From positions 1 to 55,426 of the forward strand of contig CAIOFO010000037.1 of the NCBI GenBank assembly GCA_903857685.1: a stretch of DNA of 55,426 nt, read 5' to 3'. The notes under the pieces were generated by a model. It was given only the letters and a program-made list of their open reading frames with translations. It searched no databases and was not told the origin of the DNA. This document shows, in pieces, positions 1 to 7,877 of this stretch; position 1 is the first letter of the stretch; each line of letters starts with the position of its first letter. The DNA comes from an uncultured Alphaproteobacteria bacterium. Its GTDB lineage: Bacteria; Pseudomonadota; Alphaproteobacteria; Micropepsales; Micropepsaceae. A program made the position numbers and the translations under genes.

Positions 1-439
1 CGCCCAGGCTCGCCACGTCGGAGGCCTCTGCCACGAGCTCGGAGCGGGCGCGCTCGAGCTCCTCCCTGCTCGGGGCCCCGAGCTTCGCCTCGAGGGCCCT
101 GAGGCGCACCTCGGTATCGGTGGGCTCGACGCCCGCCACGGCCATGGCCTCGGCCTTCGCGGCCTCCTCGGCCTGGCGCTGCGCTACCTCGGCGCGCCAC
201 GACTCGATGGCCGTCGCCACGCGCGCGGCCGTCACGTCGTCGGGCACCTCGCAGTCGAGCACGCGCGTACCGAGGTCGGGATCGACGAGGACGAGCGAGG
301 GCACGGTGCGGATGGGCGCGGGCTCGGCGCCCTGGGCGACCGTGGACACGTCGTGCCCCGCGGCCGTGAGGGCCTCGGCCAGGGCGGGGAGCGCGGCCCG
401 GAGCGGACAGAAATCGGAGCGGATGATCAGGATCTTCAT
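1..439 (-). CDS. Phage-like hypothetical protein, N-terminal part (runs off the window)
   Basis: The frame is open on the minus strand from an ATG at 439 to the window edge, about 146 codons. A strong AGGAGGT ribosome site lies four bases upstream and overlaps the stop of the preceding gene fragment. The N-terminus (MKILIIRSDFCPL, then TVPSLVLVD near residues 44-52) looks like a thioredoxin- or glutaredoxin-type fold with a cis-proline. The second half is a charged Ala/Glu/Arg-rich helix, probably coiled coil. Leucine codons are nearly all CTC here, while the rest of the window prefers CTG. That codon shift and the head-to-tail packing with a tail-fibre-like end suggest a phage or prophage of another high-GC host. 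No function is claimed. Confidence 0.55.
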   Translation of the reverse strand, partial: MKILIIRSDFCPLRAALPALAEALTAAGHDVSTVAQGAEPAPIRTVPSLVLVDPDLGTRVLDCEVPDDVTAARVATAIESWRAEVAQRQAEEAAKAEAMAVAGVEPTDTEVRLRALEAKLGAPSREELERARSELVAEASDVASLG

Positions 440-448
440 GTGGACCTC

Positions 449-638
449 CTAGACTTGGAACACGCGCCCAACGCCAGCCGCGCCCGCGCCGCCGACTGAC
501 CCGTAGTTGTATCCACGCCCCAGCGCTCCCCCGGCTCCACCGTTGGCGGTGATCGTGATGCCCGCGTTGGTGCCCGAGTTGTACGCGAGATGCGCCTGTC
601 CGCCGCCGCCGCCGCCTCCGCCGCCTCCGCCGCCTCCG
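449..638 (-). CDS. Glycine-rich phage tail-fibre-like C-terminal fragment
   Basis: This minus-strand frame ends at a TAG at 451-449. It reads a poly-glycine run followed by about 50 residues rich in Gly, Ala and Asn (AYNSGTNAGITITANGGAGG, then GRGYNYGSVGGAG), ending in RVFQV. Such glycine-rich C-termini are typical of tail fibre and minor tail proteins. The 5' part is missing because the poly-Gly tract merges at about 600-638 with the poly-Pro tract of ompA on the other strand. The gap to the next gene on this strand is only nine bases, typical of phage gene packing. Tail-fibre identity is inferred from composition only. Confidence 0.45.
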
Positions 639-971
639 GCGAAGACGTACATCGTCTTCTTCGACTTTGATAAGTCGAACCTGACAGCGGAAGCGCAGTC
701 GACCGTGACGCAGGCCGTTGCTGCCGCCAAGCAGCTGGGCTCAGTGCGCATCATGGTCACGGGCCACACCGATACGGTCGGTTCGGACAAGTACAACCAG
801 GCTCTCTCGATCCGTAGAGCCAATTCGGTGAAGGACGAGATGGTTCGTCAAGGTCTGGGCAACGACAGCATCGCCATCGAAGGCAAGTCCTTCCATGATC
901 CGATGGTGCCGACTGGCCCGAACGTCCGCGAGCCGAAGAACCGCCGCGCGGTCATCGATCTCGGTGGCTGA
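600..971 (+). CDS. OmpA family protein, C-terminal peptidoglycan-binding domain (5' truncated)
   Basis: A run of 13 prolines (600-638) leads into an intact OmpA C-terminal domain starting AKTYIVFFDFDKSNLT. The peptidoglycan-binding signature is present: GHTDTVGSDKYNQALSIRRA, including the Asp and Arg that bind diaminopimelate. In complete proteins a signal peptide and eight-stranded barrel precede a Pro-rich periplasmic linker. Here everything upstream of the linker reads as the antisense of a glycine-rich phage gene, so the N-terminal half is missing. The product would link the outer membrane to the cell wall. Two hairpins follow the stop. Domain call is firm; the left boundary is the junction, not a real start. 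Confidence 0.85.
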   Translation, partial: PPPPPPPPPPPPPAKTYIVFFDFDKSNLTAEAQSTVTQAVAAAKQLGSVRIMVTGHTDTVGSDKYNQALSIRRANSVKDEMVRQGLGNDSIAIEGKSFHDPMVPTGPNVREPKNRRAVIDLGG

Positions 972-997
972 TCGGACGAAAGTCTGACGAAGAACAG

Positions 998-1026
998 GGG
1001 CCGGTCGCAAGACCGGCCCTTTTTCT
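998..1026 (+). terminator. Rho-independent terminator after ompA
   Basis: A nine-base stem (GGGCCGGTC/GACCGGCCC) closes on a GCAA tetraloop and is followed by TTTTTCTTT. The same hairpin recurs after amtB at 9238-9266. Confidence 0.85.
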
Positions 1027-1035
1027 TTGACCCAA

Positions 1036-1070
1036 TGAAAACGGCGCTGGAAACACCAGCGCCGTTTTCA
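1036..1070. terminator. Bidirectional hairpin terminator
   Basis: A perfect 15-base stem (1036-1050 with 1056-1070) closes on AAACA. A-rich and T-rich arms allow it to act on both strands, between ompA on plus and the secreted-protein gene on minus, which converge here. Confidence 0.7.
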
Positions 1071-1190
1071 TTTCGTGCGATCAAAGAAAGGCCGGCGCGC
1101 AGCATTTTGTGGCGTGAGCAGGAGCGTCGTGCGGAGCGTACGAACGTAGGTGAGCACGTGCGACGAACTCACGACGCAAAAGACAAGCGC

Positions 1191-1778
1191 TTAGGGAAAG
1201 AGATTCTGGTTTGGCGGGTCACCCGGCAAGTCGGGCCTGGGCGACGGCATCACGCTGGGCCCGGCGGCGACGCCCTGTAGCGATACGCCCACCGATATCT
1301 GACAGGTATCCACCGGGGATTTTTCTTCAACCGGCACGCCGGCGACGAAATCCTCCAGCACCGGCTTGTCAGGCGCCAGCGCCGCGGCAAAGACAATATC
1401 GGCCGTGCGGCAGAAATTGGCGGCCTCGCCGGGGATGGTGCGGCGCTGTTCGGCATGGGCGATGGCGCGGGTCTTGTAGGAATCATATTCCGCGTTGCCC
1501 CGGACGGACCCGTCCAGGCGCTTGAACATGGACAGCATCACGGCATCGGAGCGGCGCAGTTCCTTGTTGAAAACGGTCTGGAAGCGATTGTAGAGGGCGG
1601 TTTCCTTGTCGCCGCAGGCGAGCGCCGCATCGGTCAATTCCTGCTGCACGGCGGAGACCTGGATCGCGCTGATTTCGTCTGCGGTGGCGCAGGATCCCAG
1701 ACTTTTGGCCTCGGCAACCTGGCCGCCGCCGAAAGCCGCCAGCAGGACGCAGGCGCTGAGCTGAATTTTCCGGGTCAT
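1191..1778 (-). CDS. Secreted protein of unknown function
   Basis: The product has 195 residues. The start chosen is the ATG at 1778 because it begins a clear signal peptide (MTRKIQLSACVLLAAFGGGQVAEA, cleavage likely after AEA) and has GGAGG about 12 bases upstream. A longer frame exists upstream but would bury the signal peptide. The mature part carries four cysteines (GSCATAD, LACGD, NFCRTAD, DTCQIS) that could form two disulphides. The middle looks helical, and the tail is rich in Pro and Gly. I recognise no family. It converges with ompA across two terminators and is divergent from the next small secreted protein. Confidence 0.6.
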   Translation of the reverse strand: MTRKIQLSACVLLAAFGGGQVAEAKSLGSCATADEISAIQVSAVQQELTDAALACGDKETALYNRFQTVFNKELRRSDAVMLSMFKRLDGSVRGNAEYDSYKTRAIAHAEQRRTIPGEAANFCRTADIVFAAALAPDKPVLEDFVAGVPVEEKSPVDTCQISVGVSLQGVAAGPSVMPSPRPDLPGDPPNQNLFP

Positions 1779-1929
1779 TTCCTGTCGCCTCCGATCGTTC
1801 CAGGAGTTTAGGGCGTTTCTTCGCCCTTTCAATTGCCAATGATGCCCGAAAATCCTTGCCAATCCACCAAAAGATGCAACCAGTCGATGGCGAAGGTGTT
1901 TTCATGAAGTGGCAAGCAAGGTTCCTGGC

Positions 1930-2256
1930 ATGCGGGCTCTGGCAAAGATACTGATCGGCATGGCGCTGGCGGCGGGTATCGCCCCGGCCACGGCGCGGCA
2001 GACCTTCATTGATGGTGCGGTTTCCGCCTCTGCGATGGACTATCCGGGCGCCCCCATGCGGGTCCAGGACCGCTCCCCCAGTTCCTACCCGATGAATTAC
2101 GCCGATGAGGCCGCCCAGACCATTGGCGTCCGCGATGGCCATTTGGACGTTTTTTCCGCAAAACCCGCGGAAAGCCGGTCTTATCTGCCGACCTTCAGCG
2201 GCGGGCTCGGCGGCGACGGCGCCATGCTGAAATTGCAGTGGCACCCGGGCCAATAG
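1930..2256 (+). CDS. Small secreted protein of unknown function
   Basis: The product has 108 residues and begins with a signal peptide (MRALAKILIGMALAAGIAPATA, cleavage before RQTF). An in-frame GTG at 1909 would add seven residues and cannot be excluded, since ribosome sites are weak for both. The mature part is short, polar and rich in Gly, Ser and Pro, with no recognised motif or cysteine pair. It is divergent from the secreted protein at 1191-1778 and lies about 90 bases upstream of asd in the same direction. Function unknown. Confidence 0.5.
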   Translation: MRALAKILIGMALAAGIAPATARQTFIDGAVSASAMDYPGAPMRVQDRSPSSYPMNYADEAAQTIGVRDGHLDVFSAKPAESRSYLPTFSGGLGGDGAMLKLQWHPGQ

Positions 2257-2346
2257 GCCCCTTTCCAGCACTCCCCTATTTTAGTATCTGTCCGCCCGCG
2301 CCGCCGGAGGAACCCCCGCGCGGGCAAGCCGCAAAGGAAGCATCGC

Positions 2347-3366
2347 GTGGCATACAAAATCGCAGTGGTCGGCGCGACCGGCAATGTCGGGCGCGAAATG
2401 CTGTCCGTGCTGGCGGAACGCCAGTTCCCCATCAGCGAAGTCGTGGCGCTGGCCTCGACGCGCTCGGTCGGCACTGAGGTTTCCTTCGGTGACAGCATCC
2501 TGAAGGTCAAGGCCCTGGATTATTATGATTTCAAGGGCACCGATATCTGCCTGATGTCGGCGGGCGGGACCATCGCCAAGGAATGGGCGCCCAAGATTGC
2601 GGCCCAGGGTTGCCTGGTGATCGACAATTCCAGCGCATGGCGCATGGACCGGGGTGTTCCGCTGGTGGTGCCGGAGGTCAATGCCGACGCCCTGCACAAC
2701 ATCTCCAAGGGCATCATCGCCAATCCCAATTGCTCGACCGCCCAGCTGGTGGTGGCCCTCAAGCCGCTGCATGACCTGGCCAAGATCAAGCGCGTGGTGG
2801 TTTCCACCTATCAATCCGTTTCGGGCGCCGGCAAGGAAGGCATGGATGTGCTGTTCCGCCAGACCCGCGCCGTGTTCGTGGCCGATCCAATCGAGGTGGA
2901 GAAATTCACCAAGCAGATCGCCTTCAACGTCATTCCGCACATCGATGTCTTTCTCGATTCCGGCTACACCAAGGAAGAGTGGAAAATGTCGGTCGAGACC
3001 CAGAAGATCCTGGATCCCGACATCCAGGTCTTCGCCACCTGCGTGCGGGTACCGGTGTTCGTCGGCCATAGCGAGTCGGTCAATATCGAATTCGAGCAGC
3101 TCATCACCGCCGAGCGGGCCCGCGCCGTGCTGCGCGAAGCCCCCGGCGTGCTGGTGGTGGACAAGCGCGAAGATGGCGGTTACGCGACGCCGCTGGAATG
3201 CGCCGGCGAGGACGCCACCTTTGTCAGCCGCATCCGCAAGGATCCCACGGTCGAGCATGGCCTTGCGCTGTGGATTGTCTCGGACAATCTGCGCAAGGGC
3301 GCGGCACTCAACGCCGTGCAGATCGCCGAATGCCTGGTCAACCGCAAGCTTTTGAGGGCTGCGTAA
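2347..3366 (+). CDS. asd: Aspartate-semialdehyde dehydrogenase
   Basis: This enzyme reduces beta-aspartyl phosphate to aspartate semialdehyde with NADPH, the branch point to lysine/diaminopimelate, threonine and methionine. The 339-residue length is normal. The N-terminus has the dinucleotide-binding GATGNVGRE (residues 9-17), and the catalytic cysteine is Cys129 in NPNCSTAQL. GTG at 2347 is the start, with GGAAG about eight bases upstream. Its stop shares a base with the ATG of the next gene (TAATG), so translation is probably coupled. It opens a tight plus-strand run through 6004. Confidence 0.96.
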   Translation: MAYKIAVVGATGNVGREMLSVLAERQFPISEVVALASTRSVGTEVSFGDSILKVKALDYYDFKGTDICLMSAGGTIAKEWAPKIAAQGCLVIDNSSAWRMDRGVPLVVPEVNADALHNISKGIIANPNCSTAQLVVALKPLHDLAKIKRVVVSTYQSVSGAGKEGMDVLFRQTRAVFVADPIEVEKFTKQIAFNVIPHIDVFLDSGYTKEEWKMSVETQKILDPDIQVFATCVRVPVFVGHSESVNIEFEQLITAERARAVLREAPGVLVVDKREDGGYATPLECAGEDATFVSRIRKDPTVEHGLALWIVSDNLRKGAALNAVQIAECLVNRKLLRAA

Positions 3367-3653
3367 TGCCGAAAGCCTATTGGGTGGCGCGCATCGACGT
3401 GCATGACCCGGAAACCTACAAGCTCTATGTCGAGACCGCCCGTCCCGCCTATGCACGCTACAATGCCAAATTTCTGGCGCGCGGCGGCAAGGCCGAGGCA
3501 TTGGAAGCCGCGGGCCGCGGCCGCAATGTGATCATCGAGTTCGCCTCGATGGAGGATGCGCGGGCCTGCTTCGACTCGCCGGAATACACGGCGGCGCGCG
3601 CTTTCCGCCAGAAGGCCAGCACCGGCGAAATCATCCTGGTCGAAGGCGTCTGA
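3366..3653 (+). CDS. DUF1330 domain protein
   Basis: The 95-residue product is a single small ferredoxin-like domain of the DUF1330 type. It starts with the family pattern AYWVARIDVHDPETYKLYVE and ends with EIILVEGV. These stand-alone dimeric alpha+beta proteins resemble the ABM/Dabb folds and have no settled function. It overlaps the asd stop by one base, which suggests co-expression, but that does not define a biochemical link. Confidence 0.8.
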   Translation: MPKAYWVARIDVHDPETYKLYVETARPAYARYNAKFLARGGKAEALEAAGRGRNVIIEFASMEDARACFDSPEYTAARAFRQKASTGEIILVEGV

Positions 3654-3664
3654 CGCCCCGCCGG

Positions 3665-4513
3665 ATGGAAAAAATCCGGCCAAGACGTTCTGTTCTCTTC
3701 ATGCCGGGCTCCAATCTCCGCGCCATGGAAAAAGCGCGCACCCTGGATTGCGACGTGGTGGCGCTGGACCTGGAAGATGCCGTGGCGCCGGACGCCAAGA
3801 GCCAGGCGCGGGACGCGGTGTGCGAGCTGGTGGCGGCGCATGCCTTTGGCGGACGCGAGGTCGCCGTGCGGATCAATACCCTGTCGTCACCCTGGGGCGC
3901 GGCCGACCTGGCGGCGGTGGCGCAGGCAAAGCCGGATGCGATCATCCTGCCCAAGGTTGATGGTCCAGCGGAAATCGCCGCGGCCCGGCGCGGCCCGGAT
4001 GCCCCCCTTGGCATGGATATATGGGCGATGATCGAGACGCCGCGCGCGGTCTTGAATGCCGCGGCAATCGCGCAATCGGGTGCCGCCTGCCTGATCCTCG
4101 GCAGCAACGACCTGAGCAAGGAGATGCGCGCCAACACCATGCCGGGGCGGGAGAATCTGTGGACCGCGATGAGCCAGATTGTGCTGAGTGCGCGGGCGCA
4201 CGGACTGGCCGCGATTGACGGCACATTCAACAATCTCACCGATGCGGCCGGTCTTGCCGCGGCTTGCGCGCAGGGTCGCGATTTCGGGTTTGACGGCAAG
4301 ACCCTGATCCATCCCGGCCAGATCGGGGCCGCAAACCGGGCATTTGCGCCCAGCCCGGAGGAAATTGCGGCGGCGCGGCGCATCATCGCCGCCTTCGCGC
4401 AGGCTCCGGACAAAAGCGTGCTGGCCGTGCACGGGCGCATGGTGGAAGAACTGCATGCCGGGGAAGCGGCGCGCCTGCTGGCACTGGCCGATGCGATTGC
4501 GGGCCGATGCTAG
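3665..4513 (+). CDS. CitE-like CoA-ester lyase (HpcH/HpaI aldolase family)
   Basis: The 282-residue length fits the citrate lyase beta-subunit-like family. Family motifs are RRSVLFMPGSNLRAMEKA near the N-terminus, LDLEDAVAPD (acidic metal-binding residues), VRIN, IILPKV and GFDGKTLIHPGQI. Members cleave or hydrolyse CoA esters such as malyl-CoA, beta-methylmalyl-CoA or citramalyl-CoA. No alpha or gamma citrate lyase subunits are nearby, so it is not the citrate fermentation enzyme. Exact substrate is undetermined. It lies 11 bases after the DUF1330 gene and overlaps zapE by seven bases. Confidence 0.85.
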   Translation: MEKIRPRRSVLFMPGSNLRAMEKARTLDCDVVALDLEDAVAPDAKSQARDAVCELVAAHAFGGREVAVRINTLSSPWGAADLAAVAQAKPDAIILPKVDGPAEIAAARRGPDAPLGMDIWAMIETPRAVLNAAAIAQSGAACLILGSNDLSKEMRANTMPGRENLWTAMSQIVLSARAHGLAAIDGTFNNLTDAAGLAAACAQGRDFGFDGKTLIHPGQIGAANRAFAPSPEEIAAARRIIAAFAQAPDKSVLAVHGRMVEELHAGEAARLLALADAIAGRC

Positions 4514-5586
4514 AAGCCTATCGCGCCGCCATCGGGGAAGACACGCTGAAGCCCGATCCCGCCCAGGCGGCGGCGGCGAAAAAGCTCGACCTTCTGTCGC
4601 AGGCGCTGGGCGAATACAGGCCGGGCTTTTCCTTGTTCGGCAGGAAAGAGGCTCCCAGAGGGCTTTATATCTGGGGCGATGTCGGGCGCGGCAAATCTAT
4701 GCTGATGGACATGTTCTTCGAGAATGCCCCGATCGCGCCCAAGCTGCGGATGCATTTCAACGCTTTCATGGTTGATATCCATGCCCGGATTCATGCCGAA
4801 CGGCAGCGCGGCAATGACCCCATTCCGGCGGTGGCCCGCGCCATCGCGGCCAAGGCCAGGCTGCTGTGTTTTGACGAATTCCAGGTGGGCGATGTTGCCG
4901 ATGCCATGATCCTTGGGCGGCTGTTCGAGCAGCTTTTCGGCTGCGGAACGGTGATCGTGGCCACCAGCAATGTGGCGCCCGACCGGCTCTATGAAGGCGG
5001 CCTCAACCGCCAGCTGTTCCTGCCCTTTATCGCGGAAATCAAGGCGCGGCTCGAGGTGGTGGAACTGAATGGTCCCAGCGATTATCGCCTGCAGCGCATT
5101 GCCGGGCTCAAAGTCTATTTGACGCCGCTATCGCCCGAGGCGGACAAGGCCATGGATACGGCCTGGACGCGGCTGACGGGAGGCGCCAAGGCGGGGCCCC
5201 TGACCCTGACCGTGCTGGGGCGGCCATTGACGGTGCCGCAAGCGGCGCGCGGCGTGGCGCGGTTTGATTTCGCCGATCTCTGCGAAAAGCCGCTGAGTGC
5301 ACCGGACTATCTGGAAATTGCGCGGCATTTTCATACCGTGCTGATCGATCATATCCCGGTGATGGGCGAAAACATGCCCAATGTGGCGCGACGCTTCATC
5401 GTGCTGATCGACACGCTTTATGACGAAAGCGTCAAGCTGATCTGTTCGGCGGCGGCCGAGCCGCAGGCCCTGTATCCGGACGGCGCCGGCTCGGAGGCGT
5501 TTCGCCGGGCCGCCTCGCGCCTTGCCGAAATGCAGAGCGAGGACTATCTACGCAAGGGTCACGGCGTGCACGGGTTCCATGATTGA
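4507..5586 (+). CDS. zapE: Cell division protein ZapE (AFG1-like ATPase)
   Basis: The product is a 359-residue AAA+-like ATPase of the ZapE/AFG1 family. Walker A is GDVGRGKS (residues 57-64) and Walker B is LLCFDE (119-124), followed by the family's FQVGDVADAMIL. ATSNVAPDRLYEGGLNR is the sensor/arginine-finger region. ZapE binds FtsZ and acts on Z-ring stability in E. coli; mitochondrial AFG1 homologues handle membrane proteins. The gene overlaps its upstream neighbour and the next small membrane protein, so the run is probably one transcript. Confidence 0.93.
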   Translation: MLEAYRAAIGEDTLKPDPAQAAAAKKLDLLSQALGEYRPGFSLFGRKEAPRGLYIWGDVGRGKSMLMDMFFENAPIAPKLRMHFNAFMVDIHARIHAERQRGNDPIPAVARAIAAKARLLCFDEFQVGDVADAMILGRLFEQLFGCGTVIVATSNVAPDRLYEGGLNRQLFLPFIAEIKARLEVVELNGPSDYRLQRIAGLKVYLTPLSPEADKAMDTAWTRLTGGAKAGPLTLTVLGRPLTVPQAARGVARFDFADLCEKPLSAPDYLEIARHFHTVLIDHIPVMGENMPNVARRFIVLIDTLYDESVKLICSAAAEPQALYPDGAGSEAFRRAASRLAEMQSEDYLRKGHGVHGFHD

Positions 5587-6004
5587 GAATATGCTCTGGG
5601 CCTGCGCTTTTGTGCTGGCCTGCATCCTTTTCTACCGCTTTGCGATTCCCGCCCTGAAGCGGTTCGACGCGGAGAATGTGCAGCGCATCGCGGTGCAGGA
5701 AACCGAAACCGCCGACCCCCAGGCGCATTTCCGCCACGCCTTGGACGTCGCCAATGAGCAGGTGGAGGCGGTGCAGGAAATCGGCAGCGGCATTACCAAG
5801 CAATATCTGTTTGAGACGGAAATCTATCTCACCCAGGAAGATGCGGAGGAAGCCCGTGCCGAACGGGTCGGCGTGATCGCGCGGCGCTTTTACCAGGAAT
5901 TGCCGGCGGCGCTGGCGGGCGCCCGGACGCGCGGCAAGATGTCGGCGCGGGAGCGGGCGTCACAAAAGTGGCGTGGCCGCAATAACGGCGAGACAATGCA
6001 TTAA
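5579..6004 (+). CDS. Small single-pass membrane protein, unknown
   Basis: The product has 141 residues with ATG at 5579, overlapping the zapE stop by eight bases in another frame. Residues 4-22 form one transmembrane helix (MLWACAFVLACILFYRFAIP). A soluble, acidic then basic helical region follows and ends in a lysine/arginine-rich tail. The charge pattern suggests the C-terminal part lies in the cytoplasm. No family recognised. Its stop overlaps the 3' end of the convergent ubiH-like gene by four bases. Confidence 0.6.
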   Translation: MIENMLWACAFVLACILFYRFAIPALKRFDAENVQRIAVQETETADPQAHFRHALDVANEQVEAVQEIGSGITKQYLFETEIYLTQEDAEEARAERVGVIARRFYQELPAALAGARTRGKMSARERASQKWRGRNNGETMH

Positions 6005-7254
6005 GCCGCCTCGCCTTTCAGAAGCCGGGGTAGCTTGCCCACATCCCCTCCCGCATGGCGCATGAAGAAGCGGCGCGCCGGACCGATGGCGTCAACAATG
6101 CCCAACCCCAGATCGCGCAGATGGCGCAGCGGCGCTATGTCATTGGAGAAGAGACGATTGAGCGCATCGGTGCTCGCAGCCAGCGCAAAAGAGTCGAAGC
6201 GGCGCCAGCGTTCATAACGCTTCAAGGTGTCGAGCGCCCCCAGATCGCGGCCCAGCCGCGCCGCATCGAGCAGGGTTTCGGCCAGGGCGGCCGCATCTTT
6301 CAGGCCCAGATTGAGGCCCTGCCCGGCAATGGGATGAACGCCATGGGCACAGTCGCCCGCCAGGGCAAAGCGCGGCCGGACAAAATCGCGCGCCAGATGA
6401 AAGCGCAAGGGATAGGACCAGCGCCCGCCCACAACCCGCGTCGCGCCCAGATGCGGTCCGAAGCGGCGCGCCACTTCGGCGTTAAAATCCGCCTCGTTCA
6501 ACGCCAGCATGGCGGGCGCCTTGTCGGTCTTTTCCGTCCACACCAGTGACGAGCGGTCGGTTTTATTATGGCCTACCGCTTCGCTACTTGAGGCCGGTGT
6601 CATCGGCAAAATCGCGAAAGGCCCGGAAGGCAGGAAATGCTCATAGGCGACGCCGTGATGCGGACGTTCATGCGCCACGGTGGCGACGATGCCGGTTTGC
6701 GGATAGGACCAGCCGATCACGCCGATGCCCTGGGCAGCGCGCAGCCTGGAATCGCGGCCATCGGCGGCGACGGCCAGCGCCGCCTCGATCGTCTCGCCGG
6801 TGCTGAGATGGGCGATGACCCCGCTGGCCGTGGTTTCCAGCCTTGTGACGGTGGCGGGCGCAATCAAGATCAGGTTGGGCGGCAGCGCGGCATACAGCGC
6901 GGCGCGGATATAGCGGTTTTCGGCGATATGACCCAGCGACGGGGCGCCCACCTCCTGCGAATCAAAATGCAGCGAGAAGGGCGAGGCCGGGCCGTCCGCC
7001 TTGCCGTCCGTGACCAATATTTCGCGAATTGGCTGGGCGTGTTTTTCCAGATGCGGCCACACCCCCAGCGCCGTCAGCATCCGGACCGAGGCATAGGCCA
7101 GGGCAGAAACCCGGCCATCAAAAGCCGCCTCCAGCTGCTGGCGCTGCGCCAGGGTGTCCACCACCACCACCGAAAGGCCGCCTTGGGCGGCGGCCAGGCC
7201 CAGCGGCAGGCCGACCAGCCCGCCGCCGCATATGATGATGTCCGTCTTCTTCAT
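6001..7254 (-). CDS. UbiH/UbiF-family FAD-dependent hydroxylase (ubiquinone biosynthesis)
   Basis: This 417-residue class A flavoprotein monooxygenase would hydroxylate the benzoquinone ring during ubiquinone synthesis. The N-terminal FAD-binding GGGLVG (residues 10-15) sits in a typical Rossmann strand (TDIIICGGGLVGLPLGLA). The GD motif is FALAGDCAHGVHPIAGQGLN, and the DG motif is AADGRDS. Which ring position it modifies cannot be read, since alphaproteobacteria carry several paralogues (UbiH, UbiF, UbiL, UbiM). It is transcribed alone on minus and is divergent from glnK. Confidence 0.88.
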   Translation of the reverse strand: MKKTDIIICGGGLVGLPLGLAAAQGGLSVVVVDTLAQRQQLEAAFDGRVSALAYASVRMLTALGVWPHLEKHAQPIREILVTDGKADGPASPFSLHFDSQEVGAPSLGHIAENRYIRAALYAALPPNLILIAPATVTRLETTASGVIAHLSTGETIEAALAVAADGRDSRLRAAQGIGVIGWSYPQTGIVATVAHERPHHGVAYEHFLPSGPFAILPMTPASSSEAVGHNKTDRSSLVWTEKTDKAPAMLALNEADFNAEVARRFGPHLGATRVVGGRWSYPLRFHLARDFVRPRFALAGDCAHGVHPIAGQGLNLGLKDAAALAETLLDAARLGRDLGALDTLKRYERWRRFDSFALAASTDALNRLFSNDIAPLRHLRDLGLGIVDAIGPARRFFMRHAGGDVGKLPRLLKGEAA

Positions 7255-7345
7255 GGCTCCAAGCTAATGCAGATTTGAGGGCAAAAGAATTTGACCAAAA
7301 AATATGCAAATCCTGATTTTTGACTATTTTTTGTGCATAGTGCCC

Positions 7346-7362
7346 TGGCGAAATATTCGCCA
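7346..7362. promoter_or_regulatory. Inverted repeat upstream of glnK
   Basis: TGGCGAA-ATA-TTCGCCA is a seven-base inverted repeat with a three-base spacer. Further half-site-like copies follow (TTTTCGCCAAAAATCGCC, 7365-7382). It lies in an AT-rich intergenic stretch between the divergent ubiH-like and glnK genes, about 65 bases upstream of the sigma-54-like element. It could bind a dimeric regulator, but it does not match the NtrC consensus well. Confidence 0.35.
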
Positions 7363-7424
7363 GTTTTCGCCAAAAATCGCCTTTTTTCTATTGAGCACAA
7401 GCTGTTACCTGTTTTCCACAATCG

Positions 7425-7440
7425 CGGCACGGTTCTTGAT
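7425..7440 (+). promoter_or_regulatory. Sigma-54-like promoter of glnK-amtB
   Basis: CGGCACGGTTCTTGAT matches the sigma-54 consensus TGGCACG-N4-TTGCW. The GG of the -24 element is exact and ten bases separate it from the -12 dinucleotide. That dinucleotide is GA rather than GC. It lies about 60 bases before the glnK start, where nitrogen-controlled glnK-amtB promoters usually sit. Confidence 0.55.
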
Positions 7441-7450
7441 AAATCATTAA

Positions 7451-7837
<387 letters not shown>

Positions 7838-7877
7838 GGCCGTCATCGCCACAAGTTAAGTCAAGGGGACTTGAGAC

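Noticed and set aside
449..823. A 124-residue minus-strand protein spanning the poly-Gly tract
   Set aside because: The part right of 640 is antisense to the OmpA domain. Only the glycine-rich C-terminus left of the join looks real.
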